From: Ianthella basta
Taxonomy: Eukaryota > Porifera > Demospongiae > Verongiida > Ianthellidae
Direction: 5' to 3'
Assembly (NCBI GenBank): GCA_964019415.1
Contig: OZ025873.1
Location: forward strand, 7,592,234 to 7,656,233
DNA: 64,000 bases
The position numbers and the translations under genes are program-made. Position 1 is the first letter of the stretch. Each line of letters opens with the position of its first letter. Under the pieces are notes generated by a model. That model did no database searches, was not told the origin of the DNA, and worked only from the letters and a program-made list of their open reading frames with translations. Below are positions 1 through 53,444 of this stretch, piece after piece.

Positions 1-94
1 CCACTTGAGCTAGCTAGCATTACAAAACATGCCCACCTGGTTAACCTCTCCTTTTGTGTGTCTGTCTGTCTGTGTGTGTGTGTGTGTGGAGCAG

Positions 95-906
95 GGAGGC
101 ACAAGATGTGGACCTGGCTAGCTCTGATGTGAAGCTGCTCCTGAATGACTCCACAGAGGAGGAGGATCATCCAGTGTTACTTCAGGAGACGGAGGCTACG
201 CACCAAGGTGAGCCTCTGGCCAGTAGCACTGTGTCAGAGGGAGGCAATGCTGAATCGAAGGAAAGCCAGTCACCAACATCTTCAACGCTGGATGTTGAAG
301 AAGGAAAACAAGAAGCGGTCTCTCCCTCGTCAGTAGAGCAGAAGCAGGAACCTGCACAGGAGGCTGACAGCACATCAAGTTCAGCGCAGGAAATTCCTAT
401 TGCCAACCACAAACAGGAAGTGGCGCCATTTCCCAGTGAAGCACAAGAGGCAATGTCATCATCCAGCCATGTGCAGGAAGTGACATCATCCAGCAAATTA
501 CAGGAAGTGATATCCTCATCTGTCGAAAGCGAGGTACAAGAAGTGACTTTATCACTTGACGGAGACCCGCATTTGGAGAATGACGTAGACCAACCAGAAG
601 ATAACTTTCAAGATAACTCCCACACTTCTAATGATAGGGGTGTACCTACGGGTGAGGTATTAGGTGCTGGCACCTTGGCGAACTATTCAAGTGACGAAGG
701 TACACCAGTGGACGCTGAGGAGGTGGCTGTGACGTCCAAGGTCACCGAGCACCACTCGGAGCCCCCCATGATGAATGGACCCGCCAGTGTTTTGCTGGAC
801 ATTGGTGGGGGTATTAGCTTGGACTTTGAGGGCATGGAAGATATGGAGGAAGATTTGGATGACCTGGACGACAACTTTAGGTGTGTGATTGTGTGTGTGT
901 GTGTGT

Positions 907-942
<36 letters not shown>

Positions 943-2149
943 GCGCGTGTGTATACTGTAACGGCTTACTGCGTAGTCTCGTTCCCAGCTGCCCCCTCAA
1001 TGAATGAGCGAGGGCACCTGGTAACTATGGCCCAGTTCCAATGGTGTAACATTAAGTTTTGTGCTAAAGTTGATGTAGTGTGGAATTTGCTTCTGTATTA
1101 CATGGGCTTACACAGAATGATCGAAATGCAGCAACAGGAGAAATCTCTTCCTGCTGTTAGCTTGCAAGAAGACCAGATGGTTATCATTAACTGTAGAAAG
1201 ACTTCAATGTGTCTCTCTTTACCAATTGCGATTTTTTTGTGTGACAAGTGCTTTCACTGATTTACGTACTACGGGGGCTGCTGGGAACGAGACTGCTAAC
1301 TGCTAGGTGATGTCTTCACTCCACAGCTTTCTGGCCAAGGGACTGCTCAGCGGCAGAGCGACTGTCGAGGTGCAAGACAAGGAATTGACAACTCAAAGCC
1401 CAGAAAAACTGGAGATGATTGAGCGAATCAGGTAAACAGCACTGCAGTCTCAGGCTAAAGTACAAGGAACTTGTACAAGATAGCAAGGAAATAGTTTTGG
1501 AGTCTTTGGGATTCAGTGTCCCTGTTTCTCTCCCATTTGGAGAATGCAAATCTCTGCTACTCTTTTTCTTGTCTCTGTTGTCTACGATAGTCTTCGTCTC
1601 TCTCCTGTGGCTGTGTTTTGACTTTTGTAAGGCCATTACGTACGTATGGAAGTGAATTCCACACATCTGCATTGACTCAACGGGCAGTCAGAATTGACCT
1701 GGCCCAAGAAAGTTGGCCATAGTCAGCATAAGTATCCAGTAATCAACTGCCCCTTTTGCTTTAACTAAGAATCAAAACAAAAATTAATGATGACAGTTAG
1801 CTATTCAAACTACGTAAGTCATCAATGTGTGTGTGTGTGTGGAAGGGCATTGCCAATGTGCATGGGATGTGCCTGTATTCCATACGCTATCCTTATCCGC
1901 TCCTCCTCTCTCCTTTCCCTCCCCTCCCTCCCATCTTTCCCCTCCCCTCTTTTTCCTCCCCTCCCATCCTCCCCTCCCTCTCTCCCCTCACCTCCCCTTC
2001 CCTCCTCTCCCATCCTCCCCTCCTCTCCCCTCCCTTCCCATCCTCCCCCTCCCCTCCACTCCCTCCCCCCCTCCCCTCCCCCCTTTAGACAGGAGGCCCA
2101 GCATGCGTGCTACCAATACGAGTTTGAAACAAGAGCCAACACGAAATAA
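95..2149 (+). CDS. 3' part of an unrecognised acidic, Ser/Glu-rich protein (5' end outside window)
   Basis: Three exons read in one phase-consistent frame: 95-880, 1327-1431 and 2089-2149 (stop TAA). The first visible exon begins after an AG acceptor at 93-94, so the start codon lies upstream of the window. The protein is low complexity: many Glu, Ser and Gln, with a degenerate repeat around QEV followed by three or four Ser between about 400 and 560, then a very acidic stretch ending EEDLDDLDDNF. The last two exons give a more ordinary, possibly helical tail that contains FLAKGLLSGRATVEVQ and ends EFETRANTK. I do not recognise the family. The conserved-looking part is probably the C-terminal 55 residues; the acidic part looks disordered. 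Function unknown. Confidence 0.7.
889..955 (+). repeat. (TG)n microsatellite at the start of an intron
   Basis: Nearly uninterrupted GT dinucleotides begin 8 bases after the exon end at 880, so the intron donor lies in TG-rich sequence. Translations of it (runs of Cys-Val or Thr-His) are not genes. Confidence 0.9.
1901..2088 (+). repeat. C/T-only tract abutting a 3' splice site
   Basis: About 185 bases made almost only of C and T (CCCTCC, CCTCTC units) run up to TTTAG just before the last exon at 2089. It acts as, or includes, the polypyrimidine tract of that intron. Confidence 0.85.
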
Positions 2150-2976
2150 TGACCTGCATGTTATATAATACTAGTCCGTTAACACCCTACAATTATATAT
2201 AAAGTGCATATAACACACTGTGTTGTTGAATGAAGTTTTATTAATTGCTCTTATAATTATGTACGTATGCAACTCAAGGATCATTTGCACTTATTATATC
2301 TTCACAGAAGGAATAATTGTATTGGTACAGTCTAGATCTGTACAATGCAATAGGAGGGAATGTAAGGTTAATGAAGTATAAAGTGTAGTTTCAATCTTGT
2401 ATGAAGCAACATATACGTATGTTGCCTAAAATTATAGCTTGTGTGCCTTGCAATTGGTGTGTGCAATAGTACTACATAGCTAGCTCTGTGTACTGTATAT
2501 ATGTGGGATACAGTGTCACAAATTAATACCACATGCTTTATAAATTCATATCGTTTATATGACTAATGTATAGTAAACAATGTCGCACATGTGTGCATGG
2601 TGTTTACATATATAATTTATGCATGACAGTGGTCAATGCACACATGTCCTCATTGCATACAACAGTACAACACTGCGCTAGTACGCATGCATGTGTGTGT
2701 TATGTATTTTATATTTACTGCACATGTGCAAGCAGCCAAGTGTAAAGGGATATGCCTCCCCCCGCCCCCCTTCACACACTCAAGCCATGTCCAAATAATG
2801 CAGCTCTTCTCGTAATCAAATCTTTATATTATACTGAATAATGTAATAAAAGCAGTGGCACTCACAAACTATTGCAAGCAATCTGGGTTCAATCTGTATT
2901 CACATCACACTGCACAGCCATTTTCATGTTCTTTGCCTTGATTGGTTTGTTAAATGTCTCCGCGACGTCATGGCAA
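2150..2976. other. Intergenic region between two convergent genes
   Basis: This AT-rich stretch separates the stop codon of the upstream plus-strand gene from the stop codon of LYAR on the minus strand. It must contain both 3' untranslated regions. I see short TACGTA and TGTG-rich runs and no credible coding sequence. Confidence 0.6.
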
Positions 2977-4244
2977 CTACACACTAGCAGCATCTTCCTT
3001 CTTGTGAAGTTTCTTGGATTTCCTCTTCTTGGTGGAGCTACCAGCCACCTCAACCTCTTGCTCCGTATCAGCTACCTTCATCCTTTTGGCTGCGGCTGCC
3101 AGTGGAGAGGAAACTGCCAGATCTACCAACTCAATCTTAATTTCCTTTGTTTTATCTTTTTTCTTCTTCTTTTTGTGTTTTTGCTCAGGAGAATCTCCTC
3201 CAGCATTTTCAGTCTTGTCAACCTGAGCTTGCTTCATCCCTTCAGTAGCCATGGCAACTGCATTCAAATCTGATTGGTCATCCACTTCCACATCTTCAGC
3301 TACCATACCGCTTGTTGCCGACTCCCTCACTGAGCTGCTGCCTTCTCCCTCCACTGCCTTGCCTCTCCTTCTCTTCTTCCCAGCTTTTGTGGAGCTGCTT
3401 GGACCATCTTCAGTAGCCAATGGGTCCTCACCACCTTCCACTGCACTTTCTTCTACCTCCTTGACAGTGGCCTCTTCTGCAGTGGCAGACTTTTTCCCTT
3501 TCTTCTTCTTGCTCTTTGTAGAACTCTCTTGTTCATTGGCAGTGGCAAGTGTCTCAGCCTCCCCACCCTCCCCTCCATCTCCTCCCTCACCGCACACTTC
3601 CAGAGCAGGGCCAACAGCGTCAGTCTTCTTGTCCTCAGTGTGCTTTGTCTTCTTCTTCTTCTTCTTTGGATGAGGGAGACCAGAGTCAGCACCAGACACA
3701 GGTGGTACATCAGTGTCCATACTGCAATCCTTTCCATCAGCATCCACATTACCAACTTCGAGGTCAAGTGCGAGAGGCTCAGATTCTTTTCCCTTCGATT
3801 TCTTCTTCTTCTTCTTCTTTGTGGGTGGGGGAGATGTGTGGGATTCTGGCTCACTAGGACCAACATCACCGGTACAATCTGCTCCTCCACTACCCTCAGT
3901 TCCTTCATCTTTGTCCCCACCTTCTTCTGCCTTGTGTTTCCGCTTTATCTTCTTCCTCTTATCATCTCCTTCTCCTTCTTCACCCTGAGCAGCTGAAGTC
4001 ATTGTTTCGTGGTCACTAGCTCCTTCTTCTTCAGTGCCACTTCTCTCACTGCCACCAGATGTCTACTTGGTAGGAATGGAGGAAACTGTTAAACTATTAA
4101 ACAAGATAAAAGTGTGACTTCAACAAATAATACTTACACAATGGTCATATGTATGTGTGTGTGCAGACAATTATGCATACACACATACTACTCACAAATT
4201 AACACTGGCACATAAACACACACACACACCACACACACACACCA

Positions 4245-4296
<52 letters not shown>

Positions 4297-5285
4297 GTTG
4301 CTTGGCTGCATCTGCAAACGCCTCCCAAAGTTGACCCAAAATGTGTGCCTTGTGCACATTCAAAGAGTTTGACACAAAATTCTAGAGAGAGAATACCATT
4401 CAAACTCATAACAGAACATACAAGAGTGCTCACACAATGGCAGTACTGGGTGGTTGGCAAGAGCTAGCTAACACTGAAGGGCCTGCTGTGTTGTGGGGCT
4501 GTTGGCAACAGTTGGCTTTCTGACACAAAGACATTCGCAAACTGATCGTAGAATGTAGCAGAATCGACCAAACAACTGATTGGAGGACACTTTGGCCTCG
4601 TAGGCTTACTCAGCTGCATACAATACTGAGCTAGCACACTCAATTCACTTCTAGCGAACAAACATAGAAATGAGCCTCTACGACAGCAACTTTCTACACA
4701 TCATGTATGTATGCCGCACATCAATGGTGGCTTAAACAGTAATTAGTGGTTGGTTGGAATAAGCAGAGACAGGCAGATATCACTGCATGGATACTTACTT
4801 CAAACTTGGCTTTCTTTCGTGGCACATTGTGGTATGTTGCAATGGTTTCCAGTAGTTGTGCAATCTTGGGGTCTCCTGATGCTCTCTTGTCTGCTGCTAT
4901 TTCCTGGATCCTCTAGTTAAACAAAACACGAAAACGAAGCATGACACAAATCTTAATGAGACACAAACTAAGCATGATAGCAGCGAGCTAGCTAGGACAA
5001 GATCGCATCCTAGCCCGATTCAACACTCATTACCTGCGTCCAATCCTGCTGCTTCTGCTCGCCCTTGCTCGGCTTGCCTCTGTCGGAGTCCTTAAACAGT
5101 TTCCCCTGGTACTTTTCCGCCTCAGAGATGCAAGTTGTGTGCTGCTGGTAAGCGTCGCCGACAAAGTCCTTGCCGCAGTCAATGCAGGACAGAACGGAGC
5201 AGTTGGGACATTCCGTCTGATAGTGCTTCTCAACCTTGTTCTTTTTGATACTGTTACCACAAGCGTTGCAAATGAAGACCACCAT
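2977..5285 (-). CDS. LYAR: LYAR-type nucleolar zinc-finger protein
   Basis: Four minus-strand exons, all phase 0: 5285-5034, 4912-4799, 4381-4295 and 4062-2977, giving 512 residues. The start at 5285 (MVVFICNACGNSIKK) matches the LYAR family start; an in-frame ATG further upstream adds 45 residues without family similarity and was rejected. Residues 1-75 hold the paired LYAR-type C2HC zinc fingers, with spaced Cys/His in CNACG, HYQTECPNC and SCIDCGKDF. The second exon carries the family hallmark NVPRKKAKFE and the third NFVSNSLNVHK followed by LWEAF. LYAR proteins are nucleolar and act in rRNA production and cell growth. The last exon is an unusually long, low-complexity tail of alternating acidic patches and runs of six to seven Lys, consistent with nucleolar retention. 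The gene is head-to-head with INCENP. Confidence 0.9.
4219..4294 (-). repeat. (CA)n/(TG)n microsatellite forming a LYAR donor site
   Basis: On the LYAR sense strand the exon ending at 4295 (AAGCAACAG) is followed directly by GTGTGTGTG, so the microsatellite itself supplies the 5' splice site. Confidence 0.85.
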
Positions 5286-5517
5286 CTTCGCCTTCGTTGG
5301 CTCCCGCTGCACACGTGGGTAGGGCACGCTACATATGGGGCTTTCCCTATTTAATAGTCTGGTGATGCAATGCGGTTGCACGTGATCATGCCGCAAAATG
5401 ATTGGCCAGTATTGTTTCAAATTTCTCTTCGGCGCGGGAAGAAGTGGCAGGAGATTTCCCAGGAATTAAGTGTTTAGGCTAGCACTAGTACCAGAACTGT
5501 AGGTACACATAAGAAAC
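5286..5517. promoter_or_regulatory. Shared bidirectional promoter of LYAR and INCENP
   Basis: Only 232 bp separate the two start codons, which point away from each other, so both promoters must lie here or inside the 5' untranslated ends. An inverted CCAAT box (ATTGG) is at 5401-5405 and an E2F-like palindromic core, TTCGGCGCGGGAA, at 5428-5440. No TATA box was seen. Joint control of a growth-related nucleolar gene and a mitotic gene by E2F-type factors would make sense but is inference. Confidence 0.55.
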
Positions 5518-11836
<6,319 letters not shown>

Positions 11837-11928
11837 TCAAATTTAACTGATGTGTGTCCCATACTGCATGTGTTTACATTGGTCAAATTTAACTGATGTG
11901 TGTCCCATACTGCATGTGTTTACATTGG
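11837..11928 (+). repeat. Perfect 2 x 46-bp tandem duplication in the INCENP 3' UTR
   Basis: The unit beginning TCAAATTTAACTGATGTGTG directly follows the stop codon and is repeated exactly once at 11883-11928. The identity of the two copies implies a recent event. Confidence 0.95.
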
Positions 11929-11954
11929 TCGTCACGTGATGAACATCAACTGTT

Positions 11955-11960
11955 AATAAA
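11955..11960 (+). terminator. Poly(A) signal of INCENP
   Basis: A canonical AATAAA lies 119 bases downstream of the INCENP stop codon, the first one after it. Confidence 0.7.
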
Positions 11961-12400
11961 ATGGATGCCGATAGATTAATCGCTCGCGATCGAACATGCA
12001 TCGAGCGGTCTGCAGTTGATGGGAGGGGAGCTGTGGTGAGTGAATGTAGCTGATACCGGATGCATAACGTTTCTGCTTTGTCAACATATTCATCGTATTT
12101 GGCTATTCATGAATGTTCGATGGTTTCAGTCATTCAAATCCCCATTCATTGGCGGTATGCAGAGGCCGTACAATATATTCCCGTACGAAGAAGCCAAAGA
12201 ACGCTGCAATATAGCTGCTCACTCGCTACCCCATGGACCATTTAGCACCAGTAGCTTCAGAGTGGGTGCCGTTCGAAGTGACTGCGTACACCACGCCTAC
12301 TCGGAAGCAAGCGGGCTTGGTGTCGTCTTGCGTGCATGTACAGCAATAAATACGAGCAGATTGAAGCGTCCAGTGCTCTTACTCCGATCATTGCCACACC

Positions 12401-22728
<10,328 letters not shown>

Positions 22729-23438
22729 TTTTAACTCTCGCCCTTTCGTATGGGTTACTGTGTGCATGTTTGTGTATAGACCTCACATAGTAATGGCAAA
22801 TAATGCCAGGCTTTGTACATGTGTTTGTATATGCTGTTCACGGGTCATATTTACAATATGCTGGCTATATTGTAATACATTGCACTAATGGTAGTATGTA
22901 GCTATATGCAGTATATGGTACATCAAATGTACATACAGGCGCACGCATGTGGGCATGTGCATGGATATGAAATACAAGCATATATAGATATGTCCACATT
23001 CCTTTTACTGGTCCATATGGCAAGCAGTGAATATATAATATTATGGAGCATATATATCCACACCCATTGTAAAGGAATATCTGGCATGCATTAAGTGTAT
23101 ACTAGTGGAAGTATAATCAAACCCCCAACCCTGAGTCCAGGTTCAGCTACATGTCACAAGCTTAGAGAACTGCAGACGGCAATTTGTTGTTTCACCTTCC
23201 TTTGGAGCTTATATATCAATGCAGTGCACTCTGGGACCGAGAGGGGGCACAGCTCCCTATACGTGTAATATTATGTAACCCAATTGTATTCTGCAGTCTC
23301 GTACAATGAGATTCATTGCATGAAGCATCACATTGCGTCACACTCCCATGGTCATGAAAATGGCGGCATGAGCACGATTGTTTGCTACTAACCAAACTCA
23401 ACAGAAGAGCTCGCGGGGTGCGTGTATAGACTGCAGAG
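22729..23438. other. Intergenic region RPTP to NUP205
   Basis: It contains the RPTP 3' untranslated region and the NUP205 promoter. No canonical AATAAA was found within 300 bases of the RPTP stop. No coding sequence is recognised. Confidence 0.6.
23357..23367 (+). promoter_or_regulatory. YY1-like motif upstream of NUP205
   Basis: AAAATGGCGGC, 72 bases before the NUP205 start codon, matches the YY1 core AAnATGGCGGC that is common just downstream of animal housekeeping start sites. Match by eye; not tested. Confidence 0.5.
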
Positions 23439-39184
<15,746 letters not shown>

Positions 39185-39404
39185 CCGCCTCTCAGCTGTG
39201 GTGTACTGAGCACTGCTTGTGTGGAGTGCTTGTGGTCTTGACTAGCAACCTTTACATACATTAACATACGTACGTACACACATATGTTAAGATACAAGAA
39301 ACATGTGCATGCATTGAACCTCTGTTCTTATATGCATACATACACTATTGTAATAGTACATTACAAGTGTTTACTGTATGTATTATCATGATAAGCATTT
39401 GTGT

Positions 39405-39410
39405 AATAAA
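39405..39410 (+). terminator. Poly(A) signal of NUP205
   Basis: AATAAA lies 221 bases after the NUP205 stop codon. Confidence 0.6.
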
Positions 39411-40258
39411 TGATGTAATGTACAATCTCAATGAGTGTACTATAGTAACAAGGGACAGGTGGTGAAGGACAGTGATCGGTAATGTACTGCGTGTGTAGAC
39501 TGGATGGAATGATGTACTACATTCTATGTAGCTAGCTATAGGGGTAGGTGTGCCTACCAACCTGCTCCCCACCAGTACTGTCAGATATGGCTTGGGGGGC
39601 TAGAGACCTCTGTATATATTGAATGGCAGCCAGTGGTTATCTTCTGTAATAATGTACGCACACACAATTTTGCAGGACTTTATTTTCACAAGTTTGCAGG
39701 CATGCACAAAAATATAACCTGAAAATTCCCCTACTATCGTTCAACTTTAGGAGGCAACAAGGGCTTGCAAATGTTTAATTGCAAAAATCCTCAGACAAGG
39801 GCCATCCACGAAATACGCAGATGGCCCATAAAGACAGCGCTAGCTTTAAGTTTACACTGGGAATCCCATCCTGTTACAGTACTTGATGCATCAGGTACTG
39901 CACACGGCCTTGTTTAAAATTAGAGCTACCTGCTTGTAAGTATGAGTTAATTGTGAATGTTCATTGACCCATGGTGTAAGGCCAGGTACGGTCATCTGAG
40001 GCAGCCGTTGGTGCCAGGCGAGTGCAGGCCAAACACCCAAGGCATGCAGTGGAGCATTCTTCCCTGTAGGAAACTATTCCGCGTTTAGACTGTCCCAAAC
40101 ATAGTACAAACAGAAGTGTTTAGTGAACCGGCTAATGAACGTGTACGTATATATGTGTGTGTGTGTGTGTGTGACCGTGTTTCCGTGTGCGGCAAAGCAG
40201 CTATTTTAAGTCAGTTACTAGCTGTTTCTGCTCACTGAGTGCCAGCTGTCCTCCAGCA
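39411..40258. other. Intergenic region NUP205 to anoctamin
   Basis: No coding sequence is seen. A (GT)n run at 40153-40172 lies about 90 bases before the anoctamin start codon. The part at about 39660-39860 is repeat-like, with GCAAAAATCC and ACGAAATACGCAGATGGCC words. Confidence 0.5.
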
Positions 40259-50577
<10,319 letters not shown>

Positions 50578-50890
50578 CTTGCTATGTACACTATTGAAGT
50601 TTTGACATCGATCATAAGTTGGCCACAGTGCCAAGCAAGCATATACGTACTTCACATCTGACACTTTAACAACACAACAACGTACAGGTTAGTACACCTC
50701 TGCACAAGTCCTTACTGCAGGTACGTATATGGCCGACCTGGCCTGCTAGCTTGCAGGGTACCTTTACTGCAGGTCCACTGTTGTAAGTATTTCTCAAGTT
50801 CCCCTGGCTATTAATCCTCCAGGGCAGTATGGGTGTTTCTGTTTGTTACAGTCATCTGTGATGGAGCAGAATGCATAATATGTGAAATGA
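50578..50890 (-). pseudogene. Decayed remnant of a STELLO/DUF288-like gene
   Basis: Two blocks align with the minus-strand gene at 56104-58359. Positions 50583-50630 match its last codons (the segment encoding DDVETSMV and the residues before it), and about 50760-50880 match the segment at 57075-57205 (upstream of the YLQSGELVKYLQQW coding part, including the codons around SQMIVTNRNTHSALEDF). The roughly 1 kb between these blocks in the intact gene is missing here and replaced by about 130 unrelated bases. The frame is broken by small indels and the terminal stop codon is lost. It shows a fourth, minus-oriented copy once stood here. Confidence 0.75.
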
Positions 50891-51177
50891 GTTTATACCT
50901 ACTGTATATGCATGTGCAAGTTGCATTGTTGCTGCATCCCGCTCCAACTTCCGCCTACGTACATCGATGCTGGTGCCTGGTCCCCTTGACCTTGTGCGCT
51001 TTGCACTAATTTGGTGTTCTTAATTTTTCCATCAACTAGTGCAAATACTCTATTGTACATGCACTAGTGGTGCATGGTTAGCCTCTGTAACTTGCACTGG
51101 TTGTCTTGTTTTATTCCTAGTAGCACTGGCGCATAGCACATTGGTAACTTGCATTGTGCGGTGGTGGTTGATTATAT

Positions 51178-51185
51178 CTATATAA
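51178..51185 (+). promoter_or_regulatory. Possible TATA box of STELLO-like gene A
   Basis: CTATATAA, within ATTATATCTATATAAC, lies 76 bases before the start codon at 51261. Weak evidence on its own, because AT-rich words are common here. Confidence 0.35.
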
Positions 51186-51260
51186 CAGTAAGATCTCTGT
51201 GTATACTGGGCGCACAGTCTACAACTGCCTCAGAATCTTTCTTGTAGCACTCCAATTGTT

Positions 51261-53444
51261 ATGATTCAAAGAAGACTTATTTGTTTTGCAGGATTAATTT
51301 CCCTAACAGTCATCAGCATGGAATTTGGGTGGCTGCACAGGAGAGAACCCACACGAACCAGGAATACCCATGCAGCAGGCGTGAAGGGAGTGCCTGCTAC
51401 AACTGGGCTGCTTAAGGGACTGACCAGGATCAGAACATTCCATACAAACTTCAGGCATCAGACAGAAATTGCTAGCTCCCTCACTGAATTGAGTGGGACA
51501 CCAAACTGTGAGAAATGGGTGGTAGTGACAACGATATATCCTGTTGGCAAACCACTGAAACAGTTGCAAAAACTCCCTGACTGGTGTGTTGTAGTTGTAG
51601 GAGATGAGAAGAGCCCAAAGGACTTCCATCTGGATGGTCAGAGAAGTGTGTACCTTGACACAGCAACTCAGGAACGGCTAGGCTATCAAATACTCAAACA
51701 CACACCTTGGTCATCTTTCAGTCGAAAGAACATTGGTTACATGTTTGCAATACACCACGGAGCTCGACTGATATACGACACAGATGATGACAACGAATTG
51801 TTATCATCTGTTATTTACGTAACATTCACCAAGACCACCAGTCCGTTGCAAGCCCGACCACGCAGCCTGGTGTGGAATCCTTATCCATTCTTCGGATTTG
51901 AGGGTGGATGGCCCCGTGGCCTTCCCCTTGACCAAGTGACCCGAAAGCCTGCTTCTGCTTCTCCTACAAATAACAGACTATGGTTCAAAGGAAAGGGGTG
52001 GACTTGCAATAACGGCTCTCCACCGCTCAACAACATTACTCATCTAAGAGGTGCAGTGGGAGGAGTGTGGCAGTTTGTTGTGAGAGGAGACACAGACGTG
52101 GATGCCATCTACAGACTTACTAGAGGCATACCATTTGCTGAATTTGAAACATCTGATGACGTCGTTTCTTTGAGTCCCGGAGTTATGGCACCTTACAATG
52201 CACAAGCCACCCTTCATCATTATGATGCATTCTGGGGGCTACTTCTACCTGCATCCGTACATGGACGTGTTTCAGACATATGGAGAAGTTATTTTACGCA
52301 GCGTCTCATGTGGGATGTTGGGGGACGATTGCATTTTGCACCATCACAGATGATTGTACGCAGTAGAAACAATCACACTGCATTGTTTGATTTTGCCAGT
52401 GAAGTTCCCCTGTACTTGCAGTCTGGTGAACTTGTGAAATACTTGCAGAAGTGGACCTGCGAGAGAGCTACTCTACAAGAGTGTCTCCTGCAATTGTATA
52501 TAGATTTATTTGAGGTGGGTGTTGTTGAAGAATCGGATGTGAGGTACATGTTTGCTTGGCTTCAAGACCTGAAGACTGTGGGATATGACTTCCCAAAGCT
52601 CCAAACATCTATGCCCATTCATTGGAGGAAGAAGGATTGGAGAAAGATTCGTCTCTGCATTCAGTTCAATACAGAGATCGCTGTGAATGAGAAAACAGTG
52701 GAACTACTCCACAGTGTGTATTCTATGTTTTTTGACAAAATTTCCTACTCTGGCCCAATACCAAAACCCAGTTACTTGGACAATGACATCCAGTACATCC
52801 ACTGCAAAAATGCTCGAAATGGCGAATCTCAACAGAGATGCTTACTTGCACATTTGGAAGCTTATCCGGATGCTGAAGGTTATCTATACATTGCAGATGA
52901 TGCTTTCGTAGACCTTTCTCGAATGAGCAAACTGCCACGTGATATGGTGTGGTACCTCCATGGCACGGTAATGGATGTTAGAAATAGACAGACTTTTGAT
53001 GGAAACATTTATCCAATTTGGCCCCTTGATCAAGGCTATCGAGCATTGAAGTACTACGTGGAGAATCTGCCCCTAAAGTGGAAGGATCGCTTACAGGAAC
53101 TGAATGGCAACAGGAACATTGTTCGAACCATTGAACTAGCCGATGTCATCTATATCCCTGAAAAGCTACGCTCAGCATTTGTCAGCACTGTCAAGTACTT
53201 CAGTGGAGAGCCACACATTAATCATGAGGTAATTACACCCATCATTAGAGACTTAGTAGTGGGGAATGATTATGTCCCACTCATTCCAATGTGTCTGTGG
53301 GAGGAGCAAAAGAACTTCCAGGAGCAAACCATTCGAGGACAGAGTGGAGAATATGATTTCGTTCACCCGTTGAAGTTGTCAGACCAGAAAGTGGCAGACT
53401 TGTGGATTGAGCTAATGAATGATGTCAAAACATCAATGGTTTAG
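51261..53444 (+). CDS. STELLO/DUF288 glycosyltransferase-like type II membrane protein, copy A
   Basis: An intronless ORF of 727 residues. Layout: short basic N-terminus (MIQRR), one hydrophobic anchor (about 6-24), a stem, then the DUF288 domain from about 83. The family signature runs CEKWVVVTTIYP, DWCVVVVGDEKSPKDF, LGYQILKHTPWSSFSRKNIG and a nucleotide-sugar-type acidic motif IYDTDDDNEL (171-180). The second half has another acidic motif, YLYIADDAFVDLS (about 540-555). Arabidopsis STELLO1/2 are Golgi proteins with this domain that assist cellulose synthase assembly; the domain is glycosyltransferase-like but its reaction is not established. A Golgi lumenal enzyme is the best reading here. 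The same start is used by copy C, which supports the chosen Met. Full-length, no internal stop, so likely functional. Confidence 0.85.
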   Translation: MIQRRLICFAGLISLTVISMEFGWLHRREPTRTRNTHAAGVKGVPATTGLLKGLTRIRTFHTNFRHQTEIASSLTELSGTPNCEKWVVVTTIYPVGKPLKQLQKLPDWCVVVVGDEKSPKDFHLDGQRSVYLDTATQERLGYQILKHTPWSSFSRKNIGYMFAIHHGARLIYDTDDDNELLSSVIYVTFTKTTSPLQARPRSLVWNPYPFFGFEGGWPRGLPLDQVTRKPASASPTNNRLWFKGKGWTCNNGSPPLNNITHLRGAVGGVWQFVVRGDTDVDAIYRLTRGIPFAEFETSDDVVSLSPGVMAPYNAQATLHHYDAFWGLLLPASVHGRVSDIWRSYFTQRLMWDVGGRLHFAPSQMIVRSRNNHTALFDFASEVPLYLQSGELVKYLQKWTCERATLQECLLQLYIDLFEVGVVEESDVRYMFAWLQDLKTVGYDFPKLQTSMPIHWRKKDWRKIRLCIQFNTEIAVNEKTVELLHSVYSMFFDKISYSGPIPKPSYLDNDIQYIHCKNARNGESQQRCLLAHLEAYPDAEGYLYIADDAFVDLSRMSKLPRDMVWYLHGTVMDVRNRQTFDGNIYPIWPLDQGYRALKYYVENLPLKWKDRLQELNGNRNIVRTIELADVIYIPEKLRSAFVSTVKYFSGEPHINHEVITPIIRDLVVGNDYVPLIPMCLWEEQKNFQEQTIRGQSGEYDFVHPLKLSDQKVADLWIELMNDVKTSMV

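Noticed and set aside
1787..2168. Pro/Leu/Ser-rich open frames
   Set aside because: They are translations of the C/T-only intron tract.
3251..3996. Several plus-strand open frames of 70-155 codons over the LYAR last exon
   Set aside because: They are shadows of the Lys/Glu-rich LYAR reading frame on the minus strand (Phe/Leu/Ser-rich antisense).
5286..5420. Upstream in-frame start that would lengthen LYAR by 45 residues
   Set aside because: The extension has no family similarity, and the LYAR zinc finger begins right after the Met at 5285.
11962..12036. Possible extra coding exon of the phosphatase: ATG followed by 25 codons and a GTGAGT donor
   Set aside because: It lacks a signal peptide, whereas the ATG at 12401 gives one directly before the Ig domain. 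It may still be a 5' leader exon.
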